Shown: positions 16,502-25,708 of the stretch, piece by piece
How positions within the stretch are numbered: position 1 is the first letter of the stretch
Layout of the letters: each line of letters opens with the position of its first letter
NCBI RefSeq assembly: GCF_024622975.1
Contig: NZ_JANJZT010000004.1
Span: 118,833 to 182,832, forward strand
Length of the DNA stretch: 64,000 nt
Reading direction: 5' to 3'
Source of the DNA: Blautia caecimuris
Lineage (GTDB): Bacteria > Bacillota > Clostridia > Lachnospirales > Lachnospiraceae
Position numbers and translations under genes: made by a program
The notes under the pieces: generated by a model
The model's input: the letters and a program-made list of their open reading frames with translations, nothing else
Told to the model about the DNA's origin: nothing
Database searches by the model: none

Positions 16502-17716
16502 ATGGTAAATATAGCAGTATTAGGATACGGCACAGTAGGCAGCGGTGTCGTTGAGGTTATCAACACAAACCATAAGAGCATTAATAAAAGGGCCGGCGCA
16601 GAGATCAATATCAAATATGTACTGGACCTCAGAGACTTCCCGGGAGATCCTGTTCAGGAGATTCTGGTTCATGATTATGAGATCATTGCCAATGATCCGG
16701 AGGTAGATATCGTTGTTGAGGTTATGGGAGGCATTGAACCTGCATATACCTTTGTGAAGCGTGCGCTGGAGGCCGGGAAGAGTGTATGTACCTCTAACAA
16801 GGCTCTTGTTGCAAAACATGGTCCGGAGCTTATGGAAATTGCCCGTCAAAAAGATATTAATTTCCTGTTTGAGGCAAGCTGCGGAGGCGGTATTCCCATT
16901 ATACGTGCTCTGAATTCCTCTCTTACAGCAGATGAGATCGATGAGATCACCGGAATCCTCAATGGAACAACAAACTATATGCTTTATAAAATGAGCACAG
17001 AAGGCTCTGAGTTTGATGCGGTTCTCAAAGAGGCTCAGGAAAAGGGATATGCAGAGGCGGATCCCACAGCGGATGTGGAAGGCTATGATGCATGCCGTAA
17101 AATTGCCATTCTTTCTTCACTTGCCTATGGAAAATTCCTTAATTATGAAGAAATTTATACGGAGGGCATTACAAAGGTTACACCGGAAGATATGGAGTAT
17201 GCGGCAGAGCTGGGAATGACAGTCAAGCTTCTGGCAACCAGCCGTAAGGTAGGAAATGATTCTTTTTATGCGATGGTAGCTCCGTTCCTTCTGGGCAAAA
17301 ACAGTCCGCTGTACAGCGTCAACGGAGTATTCAACAGTGTGTTTGTACATGGAAATGTTCTTGGCGACGCCATGTTTTATGGAAGCGGCGCAGGCAAGCT
17401 GCCAACAGCAAGCGCTGTTGTGGCTGACGTTGTGGACGAGGCAAAACATCTTCACAGAAATATTATGACAAACTGGACCAGCAGACCGCTTCATCTGATG
17501 GAGCTGGATCAGGTTGCGGGAAGATTTTTTGTACGGGTAAAAGGAGCTACTGTAGAGCAGGTGGAGGAAGTATTCGGAAAGGTCGAGATCGTTAATCTGA
17601 AAAAGCTTCCGGGAGAGTTTGCATTTGTGACTTCTGTGATGAAGCAGGCTGAATATAAAGAAAAAGCAGCCCGTCTGAATGGAAAAGTGGTTTCCATGAT
17701 TCGTGTAAAAGACTGA
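16502..17716 (+). CDS. hom: Homoserine dehydrogenase
   Basis: 404 residues. The N-terminal NAD(P)-binding motif is VLGYGTVGSGVVEV (about 5-18); the catalytic part has ILNGTTNYML near 157, AEADPTADVEGYDACRK near 184, and the conserved Lys in TSNKALVAKHG near 100. The C-terminal 80 residues look like an ACT domain. It reduces aspartate semialdehyde to homoserine. GGGAGGA precedes the ATG at 16502. The gene sits between the ACT protein and the ApgM/lysC pair, giving three steps of threonine synthesis in one cluster. Confidence 0.95.
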   Translation: MVNIAVLGYGTVGSGVVEVINTNHKSINKRAGAEINIKYVLDLRDFPGDPVQEILVHDYEIIANDPEVDIVVEVMGGIEPAYTFVKRALEAGKSVCTSNKALVAKHGPELMEIARQKDINFLFEASCGGGIPIIRALNSSLTADEIDEITGILNGTTNYMLYKMSTEGSEFDAVLKEAQEKGYAEADPTADVEGYDACRKIAILSSLAYGKFLNYEEIYTEGITKVTPEDMEYAAELGMTVKLLATSRKVGNDSFYAMVAPFLLGKNSPLYSVNGVFNSVFVHGNVLGDAMFYGSGAGKLPTASAVVADVVDEAKHLHRNIMTNWTSRPLHLMELDQVAGRFFVRVKGATVEQVEEVFGKVEIVNLKKLPGEFAFVTSVMKQAEYKEKAARLNGKVVSMIRVKD

Positions 17717-17808
17717 GCTGAAGTGCACCTGAGACAACGGGCAGCCGGGAGACAGTACTCAGAAGTGTACCTGAATGTCTGGAAATAACAGGCAGCGAGG
17801 AGGTAATT

Positions 17809-19020
17809 ATGAAATATGTTGTGGTTTTGGGAGACGGAATGGCGGACTGGCCAATGGAAAGTCTGAATGGCGGAACACCCCTTTCCTGCGCCGTTACCCC
17901 ATGTATGGATGAACTGGCGGGAATGTCCGAAATCGGAACTGTTTCCACCATACCTGAAGGAATGGCGCCGGGAAGTGATACGGCAAATCTCTCGGTGATG
18001 GGCTATGATCCCAGGAAATATTACACAGGGAGATCTCCTCTGGAGGCTCTGAGCATCGGAGTGGATATGAAGGAAAGCGATGTGGTTTATCGCTGCAATC
18101 TTGTGACTTTGACAGAGGAGGATGTTCCTTATGAGGAACAGAGAATTCTGGATCACAGCTCCGGAGAGATCAGTACAGAGGACGCGGCAATTCTTCTCAG
18201 AGATGTGTGCCAGGAGCTGAAAAATGAAAACTGCAGTTTTTATGTGGGAACCAGCTATCGTCACTGTCTTGTGTGGGAAAATGGAAAAAATCTGGAGCTT
18301 ACACCGCCTCATGATGTGCTGACACAGAGGGTCGGAAATTATCTGCCGGAGGATGAAATGCTTTTGTCCATGCAGAAAAAAAGCTATGAGATCCTGAAGG
18401 CTCATCCGCTGAATCGGAAACGGAAAGAGCAGGGACTGAACCCGGCAAACAGCTTCTGGTTCTGGGGCGCAGGCACAAAGCCCATCCTTACATCTTTTGA
18501 GAAGATCTATCACAAAAAGGGAGTGATGATCTCTGCTGTGGATCTTCTGAAGGGAATTGCAGCGGGAGCAGAAATGGACTGCAGGATCGTGGAAGGAGCA
18601 AACGGCGGGCTTCATACCAACTATGAAGGGAAAGCCCGGGCTGCGGTAAAGGCTCTGACAGAGGAAGGTTACGATTTTGCGTATATTCATGTGGAAGCGC
18701 CGGATGAAATGGGGCATCAGGGAAGCGTTGAACGCAAGATCCAATCCATAGAATATCTTGATCAGAGGCTGATACGCCTGGTGAAAGAGGGACTGGACGC
18801 ATCGGGAGAGGATTACCGGATGCTGATCCTTCCGGATCATCCTACGCCTGTGAAGGTGCGGACACATGTGGCAGAGCCGGTACCGTATCTTCTTTATGAC
18901 AGCACAGCTCCCCGGAGCCACAACTGGCATTATAATGAAAAGGAAGCACTGGAAAGCGGAATCAAAGTAGAACACGGCTGGGATATGATGAAATATCTTT
19001 TCGGAGGAAAATTATGTTAA
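17809..19020 (+). CDS. ApgM-type cofactor-independent phosphoglycerate mutase; proposed alternative homoserine kinase
   Basis: 403 residues of the archaeal-type alkaline-phosphatase-superfamily mutase. VVLGDGMADWP at the N-terminus carries the metal-binding Asp, APGSDTANLSVMGYDP near 51 the nucleophile Ser/Thr region, and DEMGHQGS near 305 plus LPDHPTPVKVRTH near 344 the metal-binding Asp/His residues. The bacterial branch next to hom and lysC has been proposed (TIGR02535) to act as homoserine kinase. Here it lies between exactly those genes and overlaps lysC by 7 bases, and no GHMP-type thrB is visible. The enzymatic role stays open. Confidence 0.88.
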   Translation: MKYVVVLGDGMADWPMESLNGGTPLSCAVTPCMDELAGMSEIGTVSTIPEGMAPGSDTANLSVMGYDPRKYYTGRSPLEALSIGVDMKESDVVYRCNLVTLTEEDVPYEEQRILDHSSGEISTEDAAILLRDVCQELKNENCSFYVGTSYRHCLVWENGKNLELTPPHDVLTQRVGNYLPEDEMLLSMQKKSYEILKAHPLNRKRKEQGLNPANSFWFWGAGTKPILTSFEKIYHKKGVMISAVDLLKGIAAGAEMDCRIVEGANGGLHTNYEGKARAAVKALTEEGYDFAYIHVEAPDEMGHQGSVERKIQSIEYLDQRLIRLVKEGLDASGEDYRMLILPDHPTPVKVRTHVAEPVPYLLYDSTAPRSHNWHYNEKEALESGIKVEHGWDMMKYLFGGKLC

Positions 19021-20222
19021 TTGTAAAAAAATTCGGAGGCACCTCGGTGGCAAATAAAGAACGTATTTTTAATGTTGCCCGCAGGTGTATCGAGGATTAT
19101 AAAAATGGAAATGATGTAGTAGTGGTGCTTTCTGCAATGGGAAAGTACACAGATGAGCTGATCGCCATGGCGCAGGATATCAGTGAAAAGCCGCCAAAGA
19201 GAGAAATGGATATGCTTTTTACTATCGGAGAACAGATGTCTGTAGCTCTTATGAGCATGGCAATGGACAGCCTGGGCGTTCCGGCGGTATCCCTGAATGC
19301 TTTTCAGGTAGCTATGCATACCACAAGCGTATATGGCAATGCCAGACTGAAACGAATTGATACAGAGCGTATCAGAAGAGAGCTGGACAGCCGTAAGATC
19401 GTTGTGGTAACCGGATTCCAGGGGATTGATAAATATGATGATTATACAACTCTGGGAAGAGGAGGCTCTGATACCACGGCAGTTGCCCTTGCGGCAGCTC
19501 TGCATGCAGATGCCTGTGAGATATATACAGACGTGGACGGAGTTTATACAGCTGATCCCCGTAAAGTGCCGTCAGCAAGAAAGCTGAAAGAAATCACCTA
19601 TGATGAAATGCTTGATCTGGCAACACTGGGAGCGGGAGTGCTTCACAACCGTTCTGTGGAAATGGCTAAAAAATACGGTGTACCTCTTGTGGTACGTTCA
19701 AGTCTGAATACAAGTGAAGGAACTGTTGTAAAGGAGGAAGTAACAGTGGAGAGAATGCTGATCAGTGGAGTTGCCCTTGATACAGAGGCAGTGAGAATTG
19801 CAGTAATTGGTCTGAAAGATGTGCCGGGCGTGGCGTTTAAGCTTTTTGATGTTCTTGCAAAGAAAAATATTAACGTTGATGTGATTCTGCAGTCCATCGG
19901 ACGTGCAGGAACAAAGGACATTTCCTTTACAGTGGACGGAAAGGATCTGGATGAGGCTGTGGCAACTCTGGAAGAACACCAGGCAAGACTGGGATATAAA
20001 GAAATCCATTCAGAGAGAAATGTTGCAAAGCTTTCCATCGTAGGAGCCGGTATGATGAGCAATCCGGGCGTGGCGGCAAAAATGTTTGAAAGCCTGTATA
20101 ATGAAGGGGTAAATATTAACATGATCTCCACTTCAGAGATTCGTGTGACCGTTCTCATTAATGAAAAAGACGGCATCCGGGCAATGAATGCAGTACACGA
20201 TGCCTTTAATCTGGCAGACTGA
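19014..20222 (+). CDS. lysC: Aspartate kinase
   Basis: 402 residues. The kinase domain starts with IVKKFGGTSVANKERI and has TGFQGID near 126, LGRGGSDTTAVALAAAL near 143 and the DVDGVYTADPR segment near 174. Two C-terminal ACT domains follow (about 265-402; ISFTVDGKDLDEAV and VNINMISTSEIRVTVLI), so feedback inhibition by lysine and/or threonine is likely. The start overlaps the preceding gene, indicating translational coupling. Start of the aspartate pathway. Confidence 0.95.
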   Translation: MLIVKKFGGTSVANKERIFNVARRCIEDYKNGNDVVVVLSAMGKYTDELIAMAQDISEKPPKREMDMLFTIGEQMSVALMSMAMDSLGVPAVSLNAFQVAMHTTSVYGNARLKRIDTERIRRELDSRKIVVVTGFQGIDKYDDYTTLGRGGSDTTAVALAAALHADACEIYTDVDGVYTADPRKVPSARKLKEITYDEMLDLATLGAGVLHNRSVEMAKKYGVPLVVRSSLNTSEGTVVKEEVTVERMLISGVALDTEAVRIAVIGLKDVPGVAFKLFDVLAKKNINVDVILQSIGRAGTKDISFTVDGKDLDEAVATLEEHQARLGYKEIHSERNVAKLSIVGAGMMSNPGVAAKMFESLYNEGVNINMISTSEIRVTVLINEKDGIRAMNAVHDAFNLAD

Positions 20223-20338
20223 AAGAGCAGGAACTGTCTGATCTGCATAGAAGAAAAATCTTCCGATCCTGTTACAGTATATTTTGACATAAAGGACAAA
20301 AACATACATGAAACACAGATAAAATTGTGAAAAAATAC

Positions 20339-20367
20339 TGGAAAAAACTTCTGGATTCAGATATAAT
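20339..20367 (+). promoter_or_regulatory. Candidate promoter of the secreted two-repeat protein
   Basis: TGGAAA, 17 bases, TATAAT, about 30 bases before the start at 20397. Confidence 0.4.
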
Positions 20368-20396
20368 GGGGAAAATGACCAATGGAGGATCAATCT

Positions 20397-21620
20397 ATGA
20401 GGAAAAAGTATCTAGCATTTCTGCTTGCCGGATGCATGACTGCCGGTGTTCCCTCAATGGCTTGGGCGGCAGAACAGACAACAGAAGCGGCTGCGGAAGA
20501 AACATCAGGCGGGGAGGCTGCTCCGTCAGAGGAAACAGCAGCGGTTCAGACAGCGCTTGGTACAGATGTTTACAGTTTTCAGGCAGAATATGCAGGTAAT
20601 CTCATACAGCTTCCTGTGAAATATGAAGATTTTACAGTTCTTGGATGGACGCTCAGTAAAAATGACAGTCCGGATACCATGGTTCCCCCAGGATCATATA
20701 CAATGGTGACATTTAACAACGGTGAAGCAAGCGTTTATGCAGATATGATGAATTTCGGCATTAATGAGGCGGCTGTTTCCGACTGCCTGGTAGCCGGCAT
20801 CAAGTTTGACATGAGCTGGGGTGACATTGATCTGACTGCCAATCCGGTGAAGCTTCCGGGCGGTATTTCCATGGGAGTTTCCAATGTGGACGATATTAAA
20901 GCAGCATATGGAGAACCATGCGATACCTATGATTCAGATCTCTATACAAAAATGACTTACCAGAAGGATACCTATGAACGTGTGGAGCTTTATGTTTATA
21001 AAGAAACCAATACACTTCTTCAGGCTGATATCAGGAACTTTAAAGAACCGGAAGGTTTCGATAAAGGCAGTGTCAGTACAGAAGTACCGGAGATTGTGAC
21101 AAATTATCAGACTCCGGCAGCTCTGGGAAGTGATTTTATGGATCCGGAAGTAGAGTTCATGGGAAATCTTTATCGGCTTCCGGCTCCTGTTTCCGCCTTT
21201 CTGGATAACGGCTGGGAAATGAAGGATGTGGCAGAGGATGCCTTTGTAGAGGGAGTCGGCCTGGAATTTATTGATATGATGAAAGATAACCAGACCGTGA
21301 GTTTTTCCGTTTATAATCTGACAGAAAATGCAACCTCTGTTGAAAACTGCTTTGTGACAGAACTTGATTTTGGCTCCTATGACCCGGAGGTTCTTGCGCT
21401 GAAGCTTTCAGAGAATATTACTCTTGGCGCTGATAAGAGTGAACTGATTGCAAAGGCCGGAGAGAGAGGATACCTTTACGAAGACGAAGACAACTATCTT
21501 ACCATTTATCCTGATAAGGATTCGAAACTGGAACATTCGGTACAGTTCTGGTTTAACGAGGAGGAAAGTACCACAAAGGTTGCAAGTATTACGGTTCATC
21601 ACGAAATGGACGAAGAATAG
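20397..21620 (+). CDS. Secreted or lipid-anchored protein of unknown function with two internal repeats
   Basis: 407 residues. The signal sequence has both a lipobox-like LLAGC (residues 9-13) and a signal peptidase I site after AWA near residue 24. An acidic Glu/Thr/Ala linker follows. Two copies of a domain of about 150 residues come next: compare AEYAGNLIQLPVKYEDFTVLGW (split near 62-83) with VEFMGNLYRLPAPVSAFLDNGW near 250. Each copy then has a segment on predicted differences between a fixed and a variable setting (LTANPVKLPGGISMG; LKLSENITLGADKS). I do not recognise the family. Strong ribosome site GGAGG before 20397; monocistronic with its own terminator. Confidence 0.8.
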   Translation: MRKKYLAFLLAGCMTAGVPSMAWAAEQTTEAAAEETSGGEAAPSEETAAVQTALGTDVYSFQAEYAGNLIQLPVKYEDFTVLGWTLSKNDSPDTMVPPGSYTMVTFNNGEASVYADMMNFGINEAAVSDCLVAGIKFDMSWGDIDLTANPVKLPGGISMGVSNVDDIKAAYGEPCDTYDSDLYTKMTYQKDTYERVELYVYKETNTLLQADIRNFKEPEGFDKGSVSTEVPEIVTNYQTPAALGSDFMDPEVEFMGNLYRLPAPVSAFLDNGWEMKDVAEDAFVEGVGLEFIDMMKDNQTVSFSVYNLTENATSVENCFVTELDFGSYDPEVLALKLSENITLGADKSELIAKAGERGYLYEDEDNYLTIYPDKDSKLEHSVQFWFNEEESTTKVASITVHHEMDEE

Positions 21621-21629
21621 TATATCTGG

Positions 21630-21662
21630 CCGCTTATCTGATTTGATCGGATAAGCGGTTTT
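21630..21662 (+). terminator. Terminator after the secreted two-repeat protein
   Basis: CCGCTTATC stem with its complement GATAAGCGG, 11-base loop with inner pairing, then TTTT. Confidence 0.85.
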
Positions 21663-21791
21663 CCTGTGGTGAAGAAGAACTGCAGCTTTCATGGGACCGG
21701 GACAAAACTTTCGCAAATCGTAAAAAAATATCGACACTTTTATTAATTCGTGCTAAAGTATCTAAATAGCAGAAGAAAGAGAGGGTTGAAA

Positions 21792-22637
21792 ATGATTGGA
21801 AACAGACGTTACTGGAAAGCCTGTGCAAAGCAGTTTTTAAGTGGAAAATGGGGAATTGCCATTCTGGCAATGATGGCGGCACCGGCATTAAATACAATAG
21901 GAACAATGGCTGCAATTAAACTTTTTCCCGGAGATTCCTTTCTGGCATGGCTTCTGGGAGAAGCTTTTCTGTTTATTGTTTCTCTGCTTTCCATGGTGAT
22001 CAGTACAGGATATAATTTTATGCTTCTGAACATGGCCCGTGGACGGGAGTACAGATTCGGAAATCTGATCTATATGTTTAAAAAAGGATCAGACGGAGTA
22101 TTGTCGGCTGCCCTGATCATGGCGCTGATCGATACGGTTCTTATGATTCCCTTTTATTATATGGTAAACATGACTGCTCCGGCAGCAGAGACAATGGAAG
22201 CGGTGCTGGAATGGAGTCAGCCGATTATGTACAGTGCGCTGGCAGCAACAGTTCTGGGAGTTGTGATTAAACTTCCCTTTGCCATGGCATTTTATATCCT
22301 TGCAGATAATCCGCAGATGAAGGGGAGAGAGGCTCTGAAAAAAAGCGCGTCTCTGATGAAGGGACATATGATGCAGTATCTTGTGCTGCAGATCAGCTTT
22401 ATTCCTCTGATGTTTCTTTCCATACTGTTTCTGTATGTGGGCTTATTGTGGGTAATGCCATATATATACGCCACAAATACTATATTCTATATGGATGTGA
22501 CCGGAGAGCTGAAAGAAACTCATAAAAAACATATGCATGAGGTGGCAGACTGGATTCCGAAAGAACTGGAAGATACTGCTGCAGATAAAGAGTTACAGGA
22601 ACAGCGCACAGGAGATGATTATAATTCAGAGGCGTAG
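21792..22637 (+). CDS. DUF975-family integral membrane protein
   Basis: 281 residues with about five or six membrane segments. The family hallmark is the region FYILADNPQMKGREALKKS-ASLMKGH (about 170-196), followed by a membrane segment and WVMPYIYATNTIFY near 226. The C-terminus is charged and cytoplasmic. GAGGGTTGAAA lies before the ATG at 21792. Function of DUF975 is not established; it is followed closely by tex without obvious linkage. Confidence 0.82.
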   Translation: MIGNRRYWKACAKQFLSGKWGIAILAMMAAPALNTIGTMAAIKLFPGDSFLAWLLGEAFLFIVSLLSMVISTGYNFMLLNMARGREYRFGNLIYMFKKGSDGVLSAALIMALIDTVLMIPFYYMVNMTAPAAETMEAVLEWSQPIMYSALAATVLGVVIKLPFAMAFYILADNPQMKGREALKKSASLMKGHMMQYLVLQISFIPLMFLSILFLYVGLLWVMPYIYATNTIFYMDVTGELKETHKKHMHEVADWIPKELEDTAADKELQEQRTGDDYNSEA

Positions 22638-22695
22638 ATTCTGATAAAAATATTTTCGTGAGAAATAGATGCGAACAAAACAACTGGAGGAAAAT

Positions 22696-24849
22696 ATGGA
22701 TATTATTCAGATAATTACAAAGGAGCTGAGTGTAGAAAAGTGGCAGGTGGAAGCTGCGGTGAAGCTGATCGATGAGGGCTGCACCATTCCGTTTATTTCC
22801 CGTTACCGTAAGGAAGCAACAGGTTCCTTAAATGACGAGCAGCTTCGTTCTCTCCATGAGAGACTTCTGTATCTGAGAAACCTGGAAGATAAGAAAAATC
22901 AGGTGATCGGAAGTATTGAGGAGCAGGGAAAACTGACGCCGGAGCTGAAAAAACAGATTCTTGAAGCCCGGACACTTGTGGTTGTAGAAGACCTGTACCG
23001 TCCGTACAGGCCGAAACGGCGTACCCGGGCTATTATTGCAAGAGAAAAAGGACTGGAGCCGCTGGCAAATATCCTGATGCTTCAGATGACAGATAAAGCG
23101 CCTGAAAAAGAGGCTGAAGCTTTTGTATCCGAAGAAAAAGGCGTTGCAGATGTAAAGGCTGCCCTTGACGGAGCAAAAGATATTCTGGCAGAGCATATTT
23201 CTGATGAGGCAGATTACAGAATTTATATCCGTAAGCTGACCGCACAGAAGGGAACCGTTGTTTCTTCTGCCAGAAAGCCTGAGGAAAGCTCTGTATACGA
23301 GATGTATTATGAGTTTGAGGAGCCGGTGAAAAAGCTTGCAGGCCACAGAGTTCTTGCGCTGAACCGTGGAGAAAAAGAAAAGATCCTTACCGTAAAGATC
23401 AATGCGCCTGAGGAAGAGATCCTGGGATGGCTTACCCGTCAGGTGATCAAAAAGGACAATCCCAAGACGACTCCTGTTCTGAAAGAGGTTGTGGAGGACA
23501 GCTACAAGCGTCTGATCGCTCCGGCCATTGAACGTGAGATCAGAAGTGAGCTTACAGAAAAAGCAGAAGACGGAGCCATTCATGTATTTGGAAAAAATCT
23601 GGAGCAGCTTCTTATGCAGCCGCCGATCATGGGCAAGGTGGTTCTGGGATGGGATCCTGCCTTCCGTACCGGATGTAAGCTGGCAGTAGTGGACGCTACG
23701 GGAAAGGTCCTGGATACAACAGTGATCTATCCTACAGCTCCTACTTCTGAGGCCAAGATCCGTGCAGCAAAGGACACACTGACAAAGCTGATCAGAAAAT
23801 ATAATATTTCTCTTATCTCTCTGGGCAACGGAACAGCATCCAGAGAGTCAGAACAGATCATTGTGGAGCTTCTGAAGGAGATCCCGGAGCAGGTTTCCTA
23901 TGTGATCACCAACGAGGCAGGAGCTTCTGTATATTCTGCAAGTAAGCTTGCCACAGAGGAATTTCCTAATTTTGATGTAGGGCAGAGAAGCGCGGCTTCT
24001 ATTGCAAGAAGGCTTCAGGATCCTCTTGCAGAGCTTGTGAAGATCGATCCGAAATCCATTGGCGTGGGACAGTATCAGCATGATATGAACCAGAAGAAGC
24101 TGGGAGAAGCTCTTGGCGGAGTGGTAGAGGACTGTGTAAATAAAGTGGGCGTGGATCTGAACACGGCTTCCGCCTCCCTTCTGGAGTATATTTCCGGAAT
24201 CAGTAAGGCCATTGCAAAAAATATCGTGGCATACAGAGAAGAAAACGGTCGTTTTAACAGCAGACGGGAGCTTTTGAAGGTGGCGAAGCTCGGACCGAAA
24301 GCATTTGAACAGTGCGCCGGCTTTACCAGGATCACAGGCGGCAAAAATCCTCTTGATTCTACAAGCGTACATCCGGAAAGCTATGAGGCGGCTCAGAAGC
24401 TTCTGGAAAAAATGGGATTTACCACTGAGGACATTGCCGGAGGAAAGCTCAGCGGAATTTCCCGTAAGATCAGCGATTATAAAAAACTTTCAGAAGAGCT
24501 TGGAGTGGGTGAGATCACACTGAGAGATATTGTGAAAGAACTGGAAAAACCGGCAAGAGATCCCCGTGAGGAGATGCCGAAACCGGTTCTTCGTACCGAT
24601 GTTCTTGATCTGAAAGATCTGAAAGAGGGAATGATCCTGAAGGGAACCGTAAGAAATGTGATTGACTTCGGAGCCTTTGTAGATATCGGAGTTCATCAGG
24701 ACGGTCTTGTGCATATTTCAGAGATCAGTGAAAAGTATATCAAGCATCCTCTGGAAGCTGTCAGCGTTGGTGATGTAGTTGACGTCCGCGTACTGGGGGT
24801 TGATATGAAGAAAAAACGTATCAGCCTTTCCATGAGAGGAATTAAATAA
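22696..24849 (+). CDS. tex: Tex-family RNA-binding transcription accessory protein
   Basis: 717 residues. The N-terminal Tex domain includes CTIPFISRYRKEATGSL near 27, the YqgF-like domain GWDPAFRTGCKLAVVDATGK near 320, a helix-hairpin-helix block with DLNTASASLLEYISGI near 485, and a C-terminal S1 RNA-binding domain (GMILKGTVRNVIDFGAFVDIG, split near 640-660). This order is that of Pseudomonas/Bordetella Tex. GGAGG precedes the ATG at 22696. Role in transcription and nucleic-acid binding; the precise target is unclear. Confidence 0.95.
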   Translation: MDIIQIITKELSVEKWQVEAAVKLIDEGCTIPFISRYRKEATGSLNDEQLRSLHERLLYLRNLEDKKNQVIGSIEEQGKLTPELKKQILEARTLVVVEDLYRPYRPKRRTRAIIAREKGLEPLANILMLQMTDKAPEKEAEAFVSEEKGVADVKAALDGAKDILAEHISDEADYRIYIRKLTAQKGTVVSSARKPEESSVYEMYYEFEEPVKKLAGHRVLALNRGEKEKILTVKINAPEEEILGWLTRQVIKKDNPKTTPVLKEVVEDSYKRLIAPAIEREIRSELTEKAEDGAIHVFGKNLEQLLMQPPIMGKVVLGWDPAFRTGCKLAVVDATGKVLDTTVIYPTAPTSEAKIRAAKDTLTKLIRKYNISLISLGNGTASRESEQIIVELLKEIPEQVSYVITNEAGASVYSASKLATEEFPNFDVGQRSAASIARRLQDPLAELVKIDPKSIGVGQYQHDMNQKKLGEALGGVVEDCVNKVGVDLNTASASLLEYISGISKAIAKNIVAYREENGRFNSRRELLKVAKLGPKAFEQCAGFTRITGGKNPLDSTSVHPESYEAAQKLLEKMGFTTEDIAGGKLSGISRKISDYKKLSEELGVGEITLRDIVKELEKPARDPREEMPKPVLRTDVLDLKDLKEGMILKGTVRNVIDFGAFVDIGVHQDGLVHISEISEKYIKHPLEAVSVGDVVDVRVLGVDMKKKRISLSMRGIK

Positions 24850-24877
24850 AAAGATAACATGGATTGAGATAAAAAAT

Positions 24878-24912
24878 GCCTGCACTTCAAATTGAAATGC
24901 AGGCTTTTTTTT
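24878..24912. terminator. Bidirectional terminator between tex and the convergent ABC operon
   Basis: GCCTGCA and TGCAGGC with inner TTCAA/TTGAA pairing; T-tract downstream on plus strand and A-tract upstream that serves the minus strand. Confidence 0.9.
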
Positions 24913-24913
24913 A

Positions 24914-25708
24914 TCAGCTTAACAGTGCGGAATCGTTGGAAAATTCCTGACCGCTTGCTTTTTCAAACTGATCCAGAAGATTTCTTACAGTCAGTTTTTT
25001 CTTTTCTTCTCCTTCAATATCCAGAATGATCTTTCCTTCCATCATCATGATCAGTCGGTTTCCGTGATTGATGGCATCCTGCATATTGTGGGTGATCATC
25101 ATTGTGGTCAGGTGATCACGGTTGACGATCATATCTGTGATCTCCAGAACCTTTGCTGCGGTTTTGGGATCCAGAGCAGCAGTGTGCTCGTCCAGAAGAA
25201 GAAGCTTTGGCTTTTTCAGAGTTGCCATCAGAAGGGTAAGAGCCTGTCTCTGACCTCCTGACAGCAGACCGACCTTGGAGGTAAGTCTGTCTTCAAGACC
25301 GAGACCGAGAACTTTCAGAAGCTCCCGGTATTCATCCCGTTCTTTTCGGGTGATTCCCGGACGGAGAAAACGTGTTTTGCCCCGGCGCTTTGCCAGCGCC
25401 AGATTTTCTTCAATTCCCATGGTTGCAGCGGTTCCCGTCATGGGATCCTGGAAAACGCGGCCGAGATATGCGGCTCTTTTATGTTCGGAAAGCCTGGTAA
25501 CATCAGTGCCGTCAATAAGGATCTGGCCTTCGTCTACCATCCAGGTTCCGGCTACTGCATTCAGCATGGTGGATTTTCCGGCTCCGTTGCCTCCGATCAC
25601 GGTAACGAAATCTCCCTCCTTTAAGGTAAGGGAAAGTCCGTTAAGGGCCAGTTTTTCATTTATGGTGCCGGGGTTGAAGGTTTTATATAAATTTTTCAGC
25701 TCAAGCAT
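24914..25708 (-). CDS. ABC transporter ATP-binding protein (TrpZ-like)
   Basis: 264 residues. Walker A is GGNGAGKST near residue 39, the signature LSGGQRQALTLL near 147, Walker B LLLLDEHTAALDP near 167 and the switch His in MMITHNMQD near 202. It couples to the permease with which it overlaps by 8 bases, and the binding protein is encoded two genes upstream. The trio resembles streptococcal TrpXYZ and other importers of the COG2984/COG4120/COG1101 set, which carry tryptophan, tyrosine or related small molecules. Substrate not fixed. Confidence 0.92.
   Translation of the reverse strand: MLELKNLYKTFNPGTINEKLALNGLSLTLKEGDFVTVIGGNGAGKSTMLNAVAGTWMVDEGQILIDGTDVTRLSEHKRAAYLGRVFQDPMTGTAATMGIEENLALAKRRGKTRFLRPGITRKERDEYRELLKVLGLGLEDRLTSKVGLLSGGQRQALTLLMATLKKPKLLLLDEHTAALDPKTAAKVLEITDMIVNRDHLTTMMITHNMQDAINHGNRLIMMMEGKIILDIEGEEKKKLTVRNLLDQFEKASGQEFSNDSALLS

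Noticed and set aside
17509..18975. Open frame of 488 codons on the minus strand
   Set aside because: Antisense to hom and the ApgM-type gene, both of which carry clear enzyme motifs; no independent support.
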